From: Isoetes taiwanensis
Taxonomy: Eukaryota > Streptophyta > Lycopodiopsida > Isoetales > Isoetaceae
Direction of reading: 5' to 3'
Assembly: GCA_021234155.1 (NCBI GenBank)
Contig: JAJEKV010000027.1
Coordinates: 15,656,891 to 15,720,890 of the forward strand
DNA length: 64,000 nucleotides
Below the pieces are notes generated by a model, which was not told the DNA's origin, searched no databases, and worked only from the letters and a program-made list of their open reading frames with translations. Of this stretch, positions 33,781 through 47,500 are shown one piece after another. A program made the position numbers and the translations under genes. Each line of letters starts with the position of its first letter. Within the stretch, counting starts at the first letter, position 1.

Positions 33781-36640
33781 GTCCTACATTAAAGCCTTCC
33801 CACGGGCCAAAAGGGACACTTCGACGTCGTTCGCTAAAGGACACCGTCCCAAAAAACGCCAATATACTTTGTTCCTGCCTTCAGGGGCGCACCCTGGCCC
33901 AAATATTTGGGCCCTTGGCACATATTTTTGGGCCCCTATTTTGGCACCCCATCATCCATGGTCTAGCGAATTATGGGTTAAGAATTCTATTAATATTGAG
34001 TAAATGTTACATGACTACAGTCGTATAGCAAATAGACACCCTCCTGCACAAGTTGAAGAGGGGGTAGCTACAGAGTCGACCTTCAACCTTTTATTCTACC
34101 GAATTATCACATTCTCAAATGGGCCCATATTTTTTGGGCCCCAGGCCCATATTTTTTGGGTCCCAAATTTTGGCTTCGGCCCTCCTTTACCCATGTTCTA
34201 AAGGTCTAAAGACATTATCTTGCTCCACTTTCTTCCCCCACGTTTTTTCTCTCCTTCCCCTATCATCCTTCCAACCTTAATTCCCTTGCACATTGTTCTT
34301 CCACCCAGTGTTATGAACACGTCATGTCAAGCTCGTTCTGAAGTTTACTACCACGTCATGTCGAGCTCGCTCTGGCCCCCTGCTGTTGGATTGCGAAGTA
34401 GTAAGGATTAGTGTAGTGTCCCACTTGTTGCGTCCTGGATGTGGACCGTGGGTCCTCTAAATTAGGTTGAGCTCTCCTCCGTGTTGGTGGACCTCCCCTC
34501 CTCCTGCTCGTGGCTCGGAGAGTGCCCAACATCTTAGAGGCCTCGGGGGAGTCCCTCATGGACATCCCAGCTGAAAAGCCAGCTTTTTTATTTGTTTGAC
34601 GACTAATGAGTTGATGCTGCAGTTATGGCATGTTTTGTTTCTTCAAGAAGTTCTGGACCACAGCTTCACACTGTTGTGTCCCCACCTCTATCACAATGAA
34701 AGTGCCTTGGATGCATGGGTGTCTCTGGGTCTATTTGTTTACTACTTTGGTGGGTCTATTTGTTTACTACTTTGGTGGGTAAAGTCTCAAGACAAGCATT
34801 CTATATTCTTGTGAGACTGCAACAACTTACCTACCCACGTATAGAGTTGCATCCAATTTAAAGCTTTTGAAAAGATCATTTCATTGTCATAAGCCATCCA
34901 CTACGCTAATCAAGACCTAATGAAGTCTTTACCATTGATCATGATTATATGTTGCCGACTTGCTGAGCTACTCTTGTCTCTGTCTCTGTCTCTTTCTCTC
35001 ATGTGAAAGATCCCTTGAAGACAAAATTATGAAGCATGACGTTGGAAAGTAAGACCTTTGGGGAGCGTGTAAAGCGTCCATGAATGGTGCTCATAGGAAT
35101 TTGGAATCTTGTATATTGTTTATGTTTCTTATATGAATCAGTAGTTTCAAGCAAGAAAGAATGTCATATCATATTCTCATATATAGATTTATTTTCAATA
35201 TGATGTATCTATGTCACATGGCCAATAGCAACTTTTACGAGGCTAAATCTCCACTTTAAGCCTATTAATTAATACTTGTTATTTTCTATATCATGCACTG
35301 CTGTGAATAATCACCAATTATGTAGGTACCATATGATATTCCAACTGAAAATCTAGATAGGCATACATTCATGAACACTTGCAGTTTCTTTAGATAATAT
35401 AAATATGTGAATTGAACTGATTATTATCATTTGCAAAGACTGCATGGTCTAACTCTAATGGCTTCCAAAAATGAAAGGGGGCAGAAAGCTCCTAATAGTT
35501 GATAGAACCGTCGTGCCCCAATGGTTCTATACATATAGGTCCTATAGCTATACACATGGCACAGATCTTACAAAGGTATAGTGGCACAGATTGTCAGCAG
35601 ACATTTCACTAAAAGGGATTGGAGAATCAAACACGTAATTGCTCCCCATATAACATAACTACCACATACAAGCATAAAATCTGCAAACCCAGAATCTTCG
35701 TATGGAGCCCCCCAAAGAGCTACATACCCACTTCTACAAGATATTAGTGGTGATGCTGCTCAACAGGCCTGGCTGTGAGGAAGAGTTGGGACAGGTTAAA
35801 AAGAAATATGCGAGTAATATGTGGCGCAAAAGGTGAAATCATATTAGAAATGCTTCGGTGCAGCATAGTCCACATTAATCCACCACGCTTGAGGTCATGG
35901 GTTCGCGATTGGCTTCTGTGATTAAAAAATGAAGTAATAAAAATCATATTAAGAATGCTTCAAATGGAAAAAACAATGTGACAAAGGCACTACGGATTGA
36001 CTTGAACAAGGTGCCATGACATGAATAAGCTTATGTTCCATGTTCATGCCATAATAATATCTAGTTTAAGCAAAATGTGGGCATGTAAAGACCAAGAAAA
36101 CTGGTGATGGCATTGAAGATATGCAGTCATAGACACCTCTACTTAGTGGAGTCTTCTGAACAAATTTTATAAGCAGGCAACTCACGGAAGAAGAAGAAGA
36201 AACAATTTTTACATCATGCCACTTGGCAATATCCCATAGAAGTACGATTTATCTGTGTTTTGAGATAAGCAGATAAATCCGCTTCTTGAGTCTAGTTGAG
36301 GTGTCTTCCCCCTTCGTGTATTTATATCCTGCCCCCTTGGCAATAACCCATAGAATATATGACGCACACACTACTCGAATATTGCTTCATCCTATAATTG
36401 TTTGGTCCTGTCCCCAACCACCTTACATTGAATGCAACTCTGGATGACCTCGAATTCGAGACATATTTGTTCTAGGACTAGTGTGCTATCACAACATCTC
36501 ATCTAATCTGATCATTACTATACCACTATACATAAATTAGTTTGTACACAAGCAAATTCTCACCATTTTGCCTCAGCAAAGCTCTGTTTGGAGGGTTGTT
36601 AAGGTAAAAGCCCAATTGAGTTGTTTCACTTGTCCAAAAT
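33781..36640. other. Spacer with short repeats
   Basis: GGGCCC...TTTTTTGGGCCC motifs recur at 33894-33950 and 34117-34185. A perfect 25-bp tandem duplication occupies 34727-34776. A minus-strand arginine-rich frame at 34356-34565 looks like non-coding LTR-type debris. No gene is supported. Confidence 0.4.
34727..34776 (+). repeat. Perfect 2 x 25-bp tandem duplication
   Basis: The unit GGGTCTATTTGTTTACTACT plus five more bases is repeated exactly, at 34727-34751 and 34752-34776. This indicates a recent local duplication. Confidence 0.9.
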
Positions 36641-36804
36641 ATTGATCGGCATGAGCTTGCAATCAGGAATACCGGCTCAAGCCCCCAAGGTTAGGCAGAC
36701 AGCATCAGTGGCAACCTAGGAACCTTTTCGGACGAGATCATGACGAAGAACAAGAGATGACGGCTGAAGTGATCAACAGAAGGTTAATCCAAATGAGGAA
36801 CTAG

Positions 36805-37749
36805 ATGCAACGACTGATACAGTGGGCTACGCCTTTGATGCATGTCAAGGAGTATGGATCAATGCTGCCTCCACCACCAAGAGGACCAGACGAAGCTCCT
36901 CAACCAGAGCAAGAAGAAGTCCATGTGCTGGAGAAGAACAAAAAGAGGAAAAGAAGAAGTAGGAGGAGCCCACCTCTTTCTAGCTCCAGCCGCTCAGACA
37001 CTACAGGAAGTGGATCTCGAAGTAGTTCCGAAAGTGAGTCAGACACCTTACAAGGCAGGGACAGGAATCAGGTGCGGCAGAATTTGTGCAACTATTGATT
37101 CAGGTGATGCCAAAAATCAGTCCACGGTTATTTCGGTAGAGAGCATCATTGATAGTAAGCCCTATGTAGTCCTCATAGATACAGGTAGATCGCACAACTT
37201 TGCTTCTCCCAGATTGGACGCCTTAATGAAGAGTAAGACCCTTAAGTCCAAACCCAGGCTGGTCAGTATGGCAAGTGGTGTAATTCGCCACATCAAGGGA
37301 AAGAGAATCAACTTTGATATAGACCTCAATGGAACCAAATGGACTATGGAGGCAGAGGTAACGGATATTGATAAATATGACCTCATAGTGGGAATGGAGT
37401 TCTTGAAGCTAGCTAAGCAATGATTGACTGTGACACGCACGAGATCTCCATCACAGCACCCGACAGGAACTGCTTTGTAGTCAAATGTAAGAAAGCCCTT
37501 TCAGCCATGCAGTGTATCTCTTTGAAGCAATTGCACAAAAACTTAATGAAGAACAAGGTGGAATATATCCTTAGACTAAAGGCAATTGAGTCGGGTCAGG
37601 AAAAGCAAAGGGAGCCAAGCTTGAATCAATTGTTCGGGCCAGTAGCAAGGCTAATTAAGGAGTTCCATGATGTGTTTCCGGATGAAATCTGTGAATTACC
37701 ACCCTATAGAGGCATGGAGTGTGAGATCACACTAGCACCCAGACGTTAA
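36805..37749 (+). pseudogene. Gypsy gag tail and aspartic protease remnant
   Basis: A serine- and arginine-rich gag-like stretch (36805-37098) is followed by a retropepsin domain in another frame. VVLIDTGRSHNFASPRLDAL holds the catalytic D-T-G (about 37170-37215) and DLIVGMEFLKLAKQ is the flap-distal motif. TGA at 37421 and a frame change separate this from the linker leading into reverse transcriptase (FHDVFPDEICELPPYRGMEC). Confidence 0.8.
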
Positions 37750-38480
37750 GCCTACCAGCAAGGCCCCCTACAGGATGAGTACCCCAGAGCTAGTTGAGCT
37801 CAAGAAGCAAGTACAAGAATTGCTTGAACTCGGATTCATCAGGCCAAGCGTATCACCCTTCGGGGCACCCATCGTCTTTGTGAAGAAGAAGGATGGAAGT
37901 CTAAGAATGTGTATAGACTACCATCAATTGAATAAGCAGACAGTAAAGATTTAATACGCCTTGCCTAGGGTAGATGACTTGATGGATCAACTTCAAGGAG
38001 CAAAAGTCTTTTCTAAGTTAGACTTGAGATCAGGTTACCATCAAATAAGAATCAAGGAAGAAGACATTCATAAGACCACTTTTAGAACGCGGTATGGGCA
38101 CTATGAATGTACAGTCATGTCTTTTGGTCTATAAAACACTCCAGCAACATTTATGCGCCTGATGAATGACATCTTCAGGGCCTTTCTGGACGAGTTTGTC
38201 ATCATATTTTTTGATGACATTCTAATCTATAGCAAGTCTATGGAAGAACATGTACAATTGAGGAGAGTATTAGAAAAGCTAAGATGACATCGTTTGTACA
38301 CTAAGCTTTCAAAATGTCAGAGTGGAATATTTGGGGCATGTGGTTACAGTAGAGAGAATCTCAACGGACCCACTAAAAATAGAAGCTATAATGGAGTGGC
38401 CATCACCAAAGAATGTCATGGAAGTGAGAAGTTTCCTTGGCTTGGTAGGCTACTACCGCAAATTTGTATAGGACTTCGCT
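37750..38480 (+). pseudogene. Gypsy reverse transcriptase remnant
   Basis: The motifs [60 protein letters not shown] and the catalytic [13 protein letters not shown] (about 38200-38240) identify a Ty3/gypsy reverse transcriptase. In-frame stops occur in the YALPRVDD region (about 37952) and after MSFGL (about 38132), and the thumb region is frameshifted from about 38287. Confidence 0.85.
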
Positions 38481-38495
38481 AAGTGGGCGTCCCCT

Positions 38496-40059
38496 TTGTC
38501 GGACCTCACTAAGAATAATAAGGTAAAAGATTGGGTGGCACATTGGCTTGAGAAAGTCCAACCTTCTTTTGAAAAGCTCAAGGAAGCCTTGACAACAGCG
38601 CCAGTGCTCACCCTACTAGATCCAAGCAAGGATTACCTTGTAGCAACGGATGCTAGTAAGCTAGCAATAGGTGGAGTTCTCATGCAAGAAGGAAGAGTGG
38701 TAGTCTATGACTCTAAGAAGATGAATGATGCCGAGCAACGTTACCCAACACATGATCAAGAACTCCTGGCCATAGTAAGAGCTCTTCATATTTAGAGGCA
38801 CTACCTGTTTGGTAGAAAATTCCAGTTGGATACCGAGCATCAAGCCTCCAATATATTTTTATGCAACCACTCCTCAACTTGAGGCAAAGGCGATGGATGG
38901 AGTTTCTCGAATAGTATGACTTTAAGATAGTCTATAAGCCAGGTAAATTGAATGTGGTTGCTGACGCACTATCATGCAGGCCATTGGAGACTCGAGTGCA
39001 TTGCAACACCATCTCCACCTTGTGTAGTAAATATGGCAAAAAGATTGAAGACGTCTTGCCTTCAAGCAATGAATTCAAGGAAATATGGGCTAGTCTTTGC
39101 AAAGAGGCAAGGACAGATAAAGAAAGAGAAGCTTATAGATATAAGAGAGAAGAGAATCTTCTCTACCATAAGGACAAACTTTGTGTCCCTGAATCATCAG
39201 AAGTAAAGAAGTTAATTCTTCACCCACAAGAGCCCAATAGCCGGCCATGCAAGGTTCATGAAAACCTACTTCAAGATAAGTAGTTGCGATTGGCCTGGCA
39301 TGAAGAAGGAGATAGCCAACTACATTCGACAATGTCCGCTTTGTCAGCAAACAAAAGCCGAGCATTTTCGAATTCCAGGAACCTTGGAACCCTTGGCAGT
39401 GCCAACCGCTAAGTGGGAGGTTGTGAGCATGGATTTTACTCCCAAGAACACCAAGGATCCATGATGCCTTAATGGTAGTGGTCGACAAATTATCTAAGAT
39501 AGCTCACTTTTTGCCGGTTACAGCGTTAGATACCGCCTTGCAGTTTGCAAAAGAAATATTTAGATTACATGGGATGCTAAGGGATATTATAAGTGATAGG
39601 GATTCCAAGTTTATAAGTGCCTTCTGGAAGGACTTCTTCAACACGATCCAGACCAAGTTGGCTATGGCACGGCTTATCATCCCCAAACTGACGGTCAAAT
39701 GGAGCGCACCAACCGGATCCTAGAAGATATGTTGAGAAGCTATATGTGGAACAAACAATCCAAATGGAGTGACTACATTTACTTGGTAGAGTTTGTATAA
39801 AGTAGTACCAAGCAGGAATCTTCACAAATGTCTCCCTTTATGATTAAATGGTTATCAATGCTTGGCACCAGACACTTGGCATAACCCAGTGTCTAAAGTT
39901 GAAGTTTCTCAACAAATGTTATGGGATATGCAGCAGTTAGTAGAAGAGGTTAGAGGCTATCTTCTGGCAGCAAGAAGTCGGCAAAAGAGCATAGATGATA
40001 AGCATAGAACGACAAGGGAATTCCAAAACATAAAAAAGAATGTAAGAAACTCTAATTGA
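38496..40059 (+). pseudogene. Gypsy RNase H and integrase remnant
   Basis: RNase H shows DYLVATDASKLAIGGVLMQ and YPTHDQELLAIVRALHI. A stop at 38793-38795 replaces the usual tryptophan before RHYLFG. The integrase zinc-binding motif (WPGMKKEIANYIRQCPLCQQ, about 39290-39350), the catalytic core (VVDKLSKIAHFLPVT; IISDRDSKFISAFWKDFF; YHPQTDGQMERTNR) and a C-terminal piece (SRQKSIDDKHRTTREF) follow in different frames with several stops. The sequence breaks off within the C-terminal domain. Confidence 0.85.
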
Positions 40060-43000
40060 CTGAGATGCTTTTCTGAATGTTTTGCTTTCCTTACTTAGAC
40101 TTCTGTGCAGTTTTAGGAGAACCTATTGTAATCATTACCTCCCTTATAAGTATTTGAAATAATAGAAGCCAACATACTCTACAAGTGAAGGCTCCTGTTA
40201 AGGACCATGTTAAATTTGCCACTGCATGTGATCCATTTGAAATCTAGCAACCATGCTTGACAATATGCTTGCATTTAAAGTGATTTAATCAAATGCCAAT
40301 CAGAGTTGACGATCAATGTAACGACTGATCTATTGTATTTGATCGAACTTGGCTTAAATTTGTGAGGTGCCCGATTCACAATGAAACCAAGGACATGCAA
40401 AGTTTAAAAGTAGCAAGGCACATTTGATGATCAATCTATGATTATGTATCTATCGTATCCAATCGTACTTTGGTCTAAATTTATAACATGTTTGAAAATT
40501 GATAATGTGTTTATGATAGTGAAATGATCTATGCCAACTAAGAGTGTGTTGAAAGCAAAGACGTGCACAGATAGAAGCACTAAGGTTCATGATAGGGGCA
40601 AAATACATGCCATTATGCAACACATGTCTCATGCAAGTGGCAACTTGATGCAAGCCTAGAAAAGTTGATAGAGTAACAATGTACAAGCACTACCAAAGAT
40701 TGAAATGACAAATGAAATACACCTTATGAATGAAGATGCAATATGTAGAACGTGCTTTTTACATACCATTCGACCATGTATTTTATAGGGAAAATGCTAC
40801 ATGGTACAGGCCTACATGTGGTCATACCTATCAATCAACATCTCTCATAATGGTCTCAGAAAGATTCCACATTCTTTTCATTGCTTACATAGAGTCTAGT
40901 GTAGTACAACAACATGAAACGGACTTCTCCAGAAAGCAATTTACAAAAACCAAGGTTTTGCATCAACTCTGTGGATTATATCGCTAAAAGCAAATGTTTA
41001 TTACATACATAACCCTATGGGGCATAATAAGGGGACGATATCCACCCAACCTGTATACTAACTAAAAAATCAAAGCACTTGTATGACATGAACTAGTGGA
41101 GCACAGTATGATAGAGTTGTTAGTGATGAAGCAAACCCAAAATTTGGAACGGTAGAGACGGTGTTAGTACAGCTACAAAACTTCTGCAATACGAACCTGT
41201 ATTTCAGGTACTTCCAGAACTAGCTCAACATGTCTCGATGATCTTTGCAATAGCTTTTTCCACTAGTTACGTTATACCGTGCAGCCCATCCATGAGCAAG
41301 TCCATAGTAAATTTTTACAAATGTATCCATCTGTAAAAATAACAACTTTTATACTATCCTACATTAGAAGGGCTTGTAAGAAGAGCAGGCTTGGGTTAAT
41401 GTACCTTTGGACGAGATGTAAAGTATTGATCTGAAGCCCTCATGGAGGTGTAGATTGGTCTATTTCTGCTGCCAATATTGCTACTGCTGTTCGTATTTCT
41501 GCATATCACAGAGAAACTTTGTTTCAGTTAGTCCTGCAAAATGCACAATCCAAATAGTATTTCAAAAGTTTGCTTCTTTAATAATTAAATCCAGTTCACA
41601 TTCCCCCAAATGCATAAAAACCATCTTATACAATATTTAGAACTTATGTCTCGGGACCACTGAAATAGTCAATTAGTTTTATCATAAATTGAACTAGACA
41701 AAATTGACAAATCCATGAGCTTTATGCCTGCATAGTGCATTATCTTTATTTTTTCCAAACAGAAGCATTATGATGCTTTGAGGCATGCAAACATGGACAA
41801 GTTCTAATAATCAAATGCCTACAAGAGTATGCAACTGTTATGCATGATGTATGTTGAAGCAAAGCTGACCATGAGCTGTCATATGCTTTTACCATACGGT
41901 AAAAGTGTATTGAAGACTGCATTGGAATGGAATGAGATGGATACTACACATATATAGATACATATAAAAATACTATTTTATCAAAGTAAATTTGTTGCTA
42001 CGTGCCCAGCTAACATGGCATTGGCATCTATATCCAATTAGATACTTCAGAAGATTCTTCTCATGGCATCATTCATGCAATTCAACACTGGCAAAGATTC
42101 TCTTTTACAGAACCAACCCCACAGATGTAGAGAAAGGGATCTTATAGCTTGCTAGTCTAAGAAAATACTCACGTTTTATATCATCTGTGGTTATAAAGGA
42201 TGGGTGCAATAGGACTGCAGCCTTCACCACATGAGCAAGGCAACAACCTTCATTGCATTTGAATAAGAGATTTAAAAAAAAGGCCATTCCATTCTATTCA
42301 ATTCTGTGACTTATATGATATAAGAAGGAGAAGTTTTTTTGGGAGGAGATGATGACTTACTGGTTCATAGTTCTTGGTCTCAGAAGGCTTGAAAGGATCG
42401 CCATGAAATAAGTCCGGTACCAAAATAAGGTAACTTGCTTGCGCAACATTGTCTGCAAGCTTCTTGCATAATTTGTGGATAAAACTTAACCATACCAACA
42501 TTAACAAATCTTACTCTGATGTTTACAAAGATAAAAAAGTCGGTGGTAAAATCTATATACCCAATTCCAAATAGCAACGGCTGGGCCTCTTATCTTAATA
42601 GGGGAACTCAGTGGATAAACTCATGGAGCAACCATGCCTTCTTTCTCCTTGTTTCTTTCCTTCAAAAATTCTCCCACAAACTCCAAGAAATGCTTTGTTC
42701 AATCTGTTTCCATTCTGGCTTAGAGCAGAGGTCAGTTGACATGATTCCTCTTTGTGGTAAAAATTTGAAGGTGATCCAAAACAAGCAGATACACACATGA
42801 AGGTCTGGCTATGGCAACCACCGCCTCAGCTACTCTAACCTCGTGCCATAGCTCAAGAGTTTTCCCGGGCATAACTACTATGCCGTTCACGACCACGATC
42901 CTTCTCTGGAGCGCCTTCTTGTGCAGGAAAAAAAAATGGTTCGATGCCCCACAAAAGCTTCAGAGGATGCAAGAAGTCTGAAGGATCATCAAAGGATCAT

Positions 43001-44500
43001 AAAAGTTTAAAGTCCGAAGGATCTTTAGAGGATGCGAGAAGCTTCTGAATCCTAGCTATAGCCATAAGAAAGTCGCTGTGACCACCAAGAAAGATGTGGA
43101 TTTGGCCTACACTCTAGAGGATGCACGAAGTCCGAAGGATCGTCCAAGTAGGAAGTCTGAGGATGCGAAAAGCTTCAGAGGATGTGGAAAGCTTCAGAGT
43201 TTTAGCTATGGCCACTAAAAAAGCTTGGCTATGACCACCACGAAAGCTTGGTAGATCTCGAAAAGCTTGGCTTGGCTTGGCCATGGCGAAATAGAAGAGA
43301 ACGGAGAAGGTGGAGATTAGAACGACAGTGAAGTCGGAAAGAACGAGGTCGAAATAACGGAGAGGTCGAGGTCAGAGGTGTGCGGTGGAAGGATCGACAA
43401 ACTCCGAGGAGCCAAACTCCGGCAGAGAATTACTTGGCTTTTCTAATTTCCCTGGCCCTAGGATTCGAAATTAGAGAATTGGATGGTTCAAAATGATTTC
43501 AGGTGACGTGGCAAGACACGTGGCATAGCTAGAATTCAGGAAAGTGGGCAGCTTGTGTTAGGCAACCCTGCTAAAAATCCATAAACATAGGATCCCTAAA
43601 ATCAAAATACCAAACTGTATACTACACCCCTAAATATAAGCATCCACCTAGCATATGGTTCTGATGCCTAGAATGGCAACCCGAATCAACTATGTTGACA
43701 AAACCAATGGAAATTTGGCTCACCTAAAATATTTTCTAGATTAACATTATCGGACAAATCCTAATGCAATGCCGATGTTCATAAGAATACGCCAAATACG
43801 TCACAAAGAAAGAAAAAGTCAAATATGAGTATCTCAAGTTCTATCCAAAACTTATTTTGGGACACATTTCACCTACCAATAAATCCTGTGTAGTTTGGAA
43901 GAAGCAAATCAAGCATTGGCCTGAGGTGGTTTTGTGAAGCTGAGTATACATTGGATAAGCGGAAACAAATGAGCTACAACACTTTGGAAACTTAGATTTC
44001 AATCATTCATGCTTTTATTCTCACTTATTGAGCAATCTTGGTGTCCCCAAAGTACAGCCCCGCATTGGTGTTGAAGGTGTCACTTCTGTTTGACCTTTTT
44101 GGTATTCCAATACGTTTTTTGTTGGGTTTGTTCTTCGAAGGTGGTGAGAGTGTATAAAGGAACCCACACTATGCCCATGGAGGTGTTTACATGGAACTCA
44201 ATGTGGAAAGTATTTTTTTATTTGACATATATATGCCACAATGAAGCAATATACAAAGTGCAACTATGTCATGTTGCCTCAAGATACACTTGCATGAGCA
44301 GCACCTGCATCAAGCGATGGATTTTCTTGATAACAGAGCGCACTTCATGCATAGCCAAGCCTCTCTTCTGTCTATCTTCATACGGCATACTGGGAAAATT
44401 GTTAGGGCCGAGGCCTGAGTAATCTCACTGGTATTCTCAAAAGAATTTCAATGCAGCCAAATAAGAATGTAGGATCCAGCTGAATAATTATGCTATCCTA
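40060..44500. other. Spacer
   Basis: AT-rich, with many short frames and none recognisable. Positions 42940-43270 contain irregular repeats of AAGCTTCAGAGGATG, TCCGAAGGATC and AAGCTTGG motifs. No gene, RNA or complete mobile element is supported. Confidence 0.45.
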
Positions 44501-47500
44501 TTACTCATTAAGGTCAGCTTCTTCTTCTGGTTCCGCAGTTGAAGTATCATCAACTTTGTCTACCTCTTGCAGACCTGATTCACTAGATTGTTTTCCTGTA
44601 ATTAATAATTCTGATTCTTCAAAGTAATCTGGGTCATCTCTGCTCTTTTCTGGTTCAGGTCTCATCCACTCGGGACACTGCTCTTCATCACCAATCAAAA
44701 TTCTTCCATTTTTTGCTTTAACCACTTCTGGCCTGCTTTCATTTGCACCATTCCAGCAAATGCATTCTGGGAGGGGGTGAGAAATGAAGGATCTGGGTTT
44801 GTGATGCAGTGCTGAAAATACCAGACCATCTATTTCAGCACCTTTTAGAGTCAAGTTCCTAACAGCAACATTCCAGTCATGAGGCGGCTTATATTTGTGT
44901 CCTTGTATCTCCATTAATAATCTGGCAACAGAACGCCTGCAGATACACTAAGAGGTCAGCATAAACCAAGTAAGAGAAGGAAAATTCCACTGCAGTTCAT
45001 TAATTGTTTATCAATGTTTACTGCAAAAAACAATATTTTGCAGACTAGAATGTGATACTCCATTGTTTTTGGTTTAAGCACAATGTACCTGTTTAGCCGA
45101 ACTGTCCTTAGAGATGTAGAAGCATATGCACGATGACCAATCACTAAGCTTGCAAAGCCTGGACGGCCATTTTTATCCTTATCAAAAGAAGGAAAGAAGA
45201 CATCAGCCTCAATACAAATCATGTAGTCCAGCGCCTCCCAAAGAAGCCTATGTCCATTTCTTCTCATATCTGCAATAGTATCTTCAGGCTCTTCATCCCG
45301 TTCAGCTACCCAACCCCACCAGCCTTCCCTTTCATGTGGGTACTTTGGTCTGCCAGCAGGTGGAGGTAGTGGTCTGGGGCGTGGTCCTGCTTTAGCCCAA
45401 GCAGCTAACCTTGCTTTTTCATCCTCCTTCTGCAATAGAAGGGGAGGAGGTGGAGGTAAAGCTTCCTCTTTGTCATAAAGCATTGACCGCTCTTCTTCCG
45501 TGCTCAATGTCATCCGATCCTCTATGTTTGGAAACATGCTTCTCAATGGAAGGAGAACTCTTTGGCCACCAAATGTTTCTGCTCCTGAAAGGTATAGCCG
45601 GGATCCTTGCTTATATCCAGTCGCCCGAAGAATAATGCCAACCTTCACGAAAAATCCAAATGAGAAACCAGAAAATAAGAGTTGCATGATCTAAAGAGTC
45701 AAATCACCTCCTCCGGCAATAGTGGGCAGGAGCCATTTAGCCACTGCTTCTCAGAATCCACATCAAGCTCTTCCTGTATGATACCGGCTCTAATCATCAT
45801 ATTCCTCTTGTATTGTATCAGTTGGGTGTGTACGTCCTGTAAACATCGTATTACGAAGACTTAGACCAATAGTGATGCATTAGACAAAAAGAAGTTACAG
45901 GGTTTTTGTTAAACCCAACCACCATCCAGTGGTGTATAAAGCTTGCAGCCTCCGGCATTATATTAGTACCTGAAACCGTTCACCACATCCATGATATGAA
46001 AGTACATCTCTCTCAAGCCCTAAGTGGAGAGCAAGATATGGTTTGTTTGAAGCTTTCAATCTGCATGAGCCAGTCCAAGTAAAAGCATTAGATTATATAA
46101 CTTCATTGAGAGATGGAAATTCCTGAGTAAAAGTATTATAGAAATGGCAGTATTTTCAGAAATCACACTTGAATGTGAGGCGCAAGAATATATCCAATAA
46201 GGCAATAAACTTTTTGAAATTTACTTTGAAACTTGCCACTACCACTTTGCAGCACCTTCTCAGATATCTAACAAGGAAATTGTACTTTGAATGTAAAGTA
46301 CACACCTCTGGACCATCGACGTACCAAGTTGCTGCAATTCATCCCGGAATCGAAGAGCATGGAATGCAACTCGGCAACGGAGCCTCTGGTATTCTGCAAG
46401 TCTCGCAGGCAAAAGTTTCTACATGCGTAGAAACATCTACTAGTGTTAGAGAATAATTCAGTGAGCTGGAGAATTGAGCTGAACAATATATGCATAATTT
46501 ACTGCTCATTCTTGCCTGCAAGCATCCACCGCCAGAAATAATAAGGCCAGCAGCACCTTTCTTTTTCATTGGTAGTAGCAGCTTTTCCAGATAGAACTCT
46601 GGAGTAGCATCAATCCGTGGTGTTTTGATTGTAAATTCATTTCCTTTTCTCATCAGTGACATTTCGGTTGGAAGATCAGTCACAACAGGTATATCATTTG
46701 CAAGCTCCAGGATAAAGTGCTCCACATTGTAGATATAATCAAAACCTTTAAAGTTAGAGCTGCCAGCAGAAAAGCTCACATCAAGACATGAATAGCTACA
46801 ACTAGTCACAATGGAGAAATAAATAGAACATCAATTCAGATCACTTACCTAATTCCCTTTGCTTCATGAACTGCCTGCAAATCTGGAATTACTAGAGTGG
46901 CATTCAAAATCTTTGCTATAACTACAAGATCACATATCTGGAATAAACTCAAGTTAACTCCAACTATGCCTTCAAAGGTGTAACATTAGAAAAACGTCTT
47001 GGGAAGTAAATCTGACAGGAAAGAACTTACGGAGGATCTAATTTCATGAAAGCCTCCTCTGATTTCTGCAAAGAGGAAATGACCATTCTGTGTCGGAGCT
47101 GTGAAGCAAAACTAAATGATTATTCTGAAAAGCCAAAAGAAAAACTGAAACTTTTGAATTCAAAAACTTGAACACTACACCGCAGATTTATAAATATAAA
47201 AAAGATAAAAAAAATCACAAAACAATATGGTGTCAAATGTATCGGGTGATTTCAAATTCAAAATCCTATTCTTAGATAGTTTTATTCCATTTCCACAAGA
47301 TGGTGTTCATGATTACACAAGGTTACAGATAGCTTTAGGATGCATTTTGGTTTGGTTCATCCTTTCTGATGGTATTTCCCAGTGGCTAATATTATATTAT
47401 TAACAATCAGATAGAGTAAGAAATGATCTTGGTTTTGTAAATATGATAACCTGGTACATGTTCAATAATATAATTTTCAAAGGCCAAGAATTCTAGTAGC

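Larger units (their letters stand above)
36730..40059 (+). mobile_element. Degenerate Ty3/gypsy retrotransposon, no LTRs seen
   Basis: Gag-tail, protease, reverse transcriptase, RNase H and integrase remnants lie in that order on the plus strand, which is the Ty3/gypsy order. No flanking LTR pair, primer site or target duplication was found, and the similarity stops abruptly near 40059, before any chromodomain. The copy is old and inactive. Confidence 0.85.
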
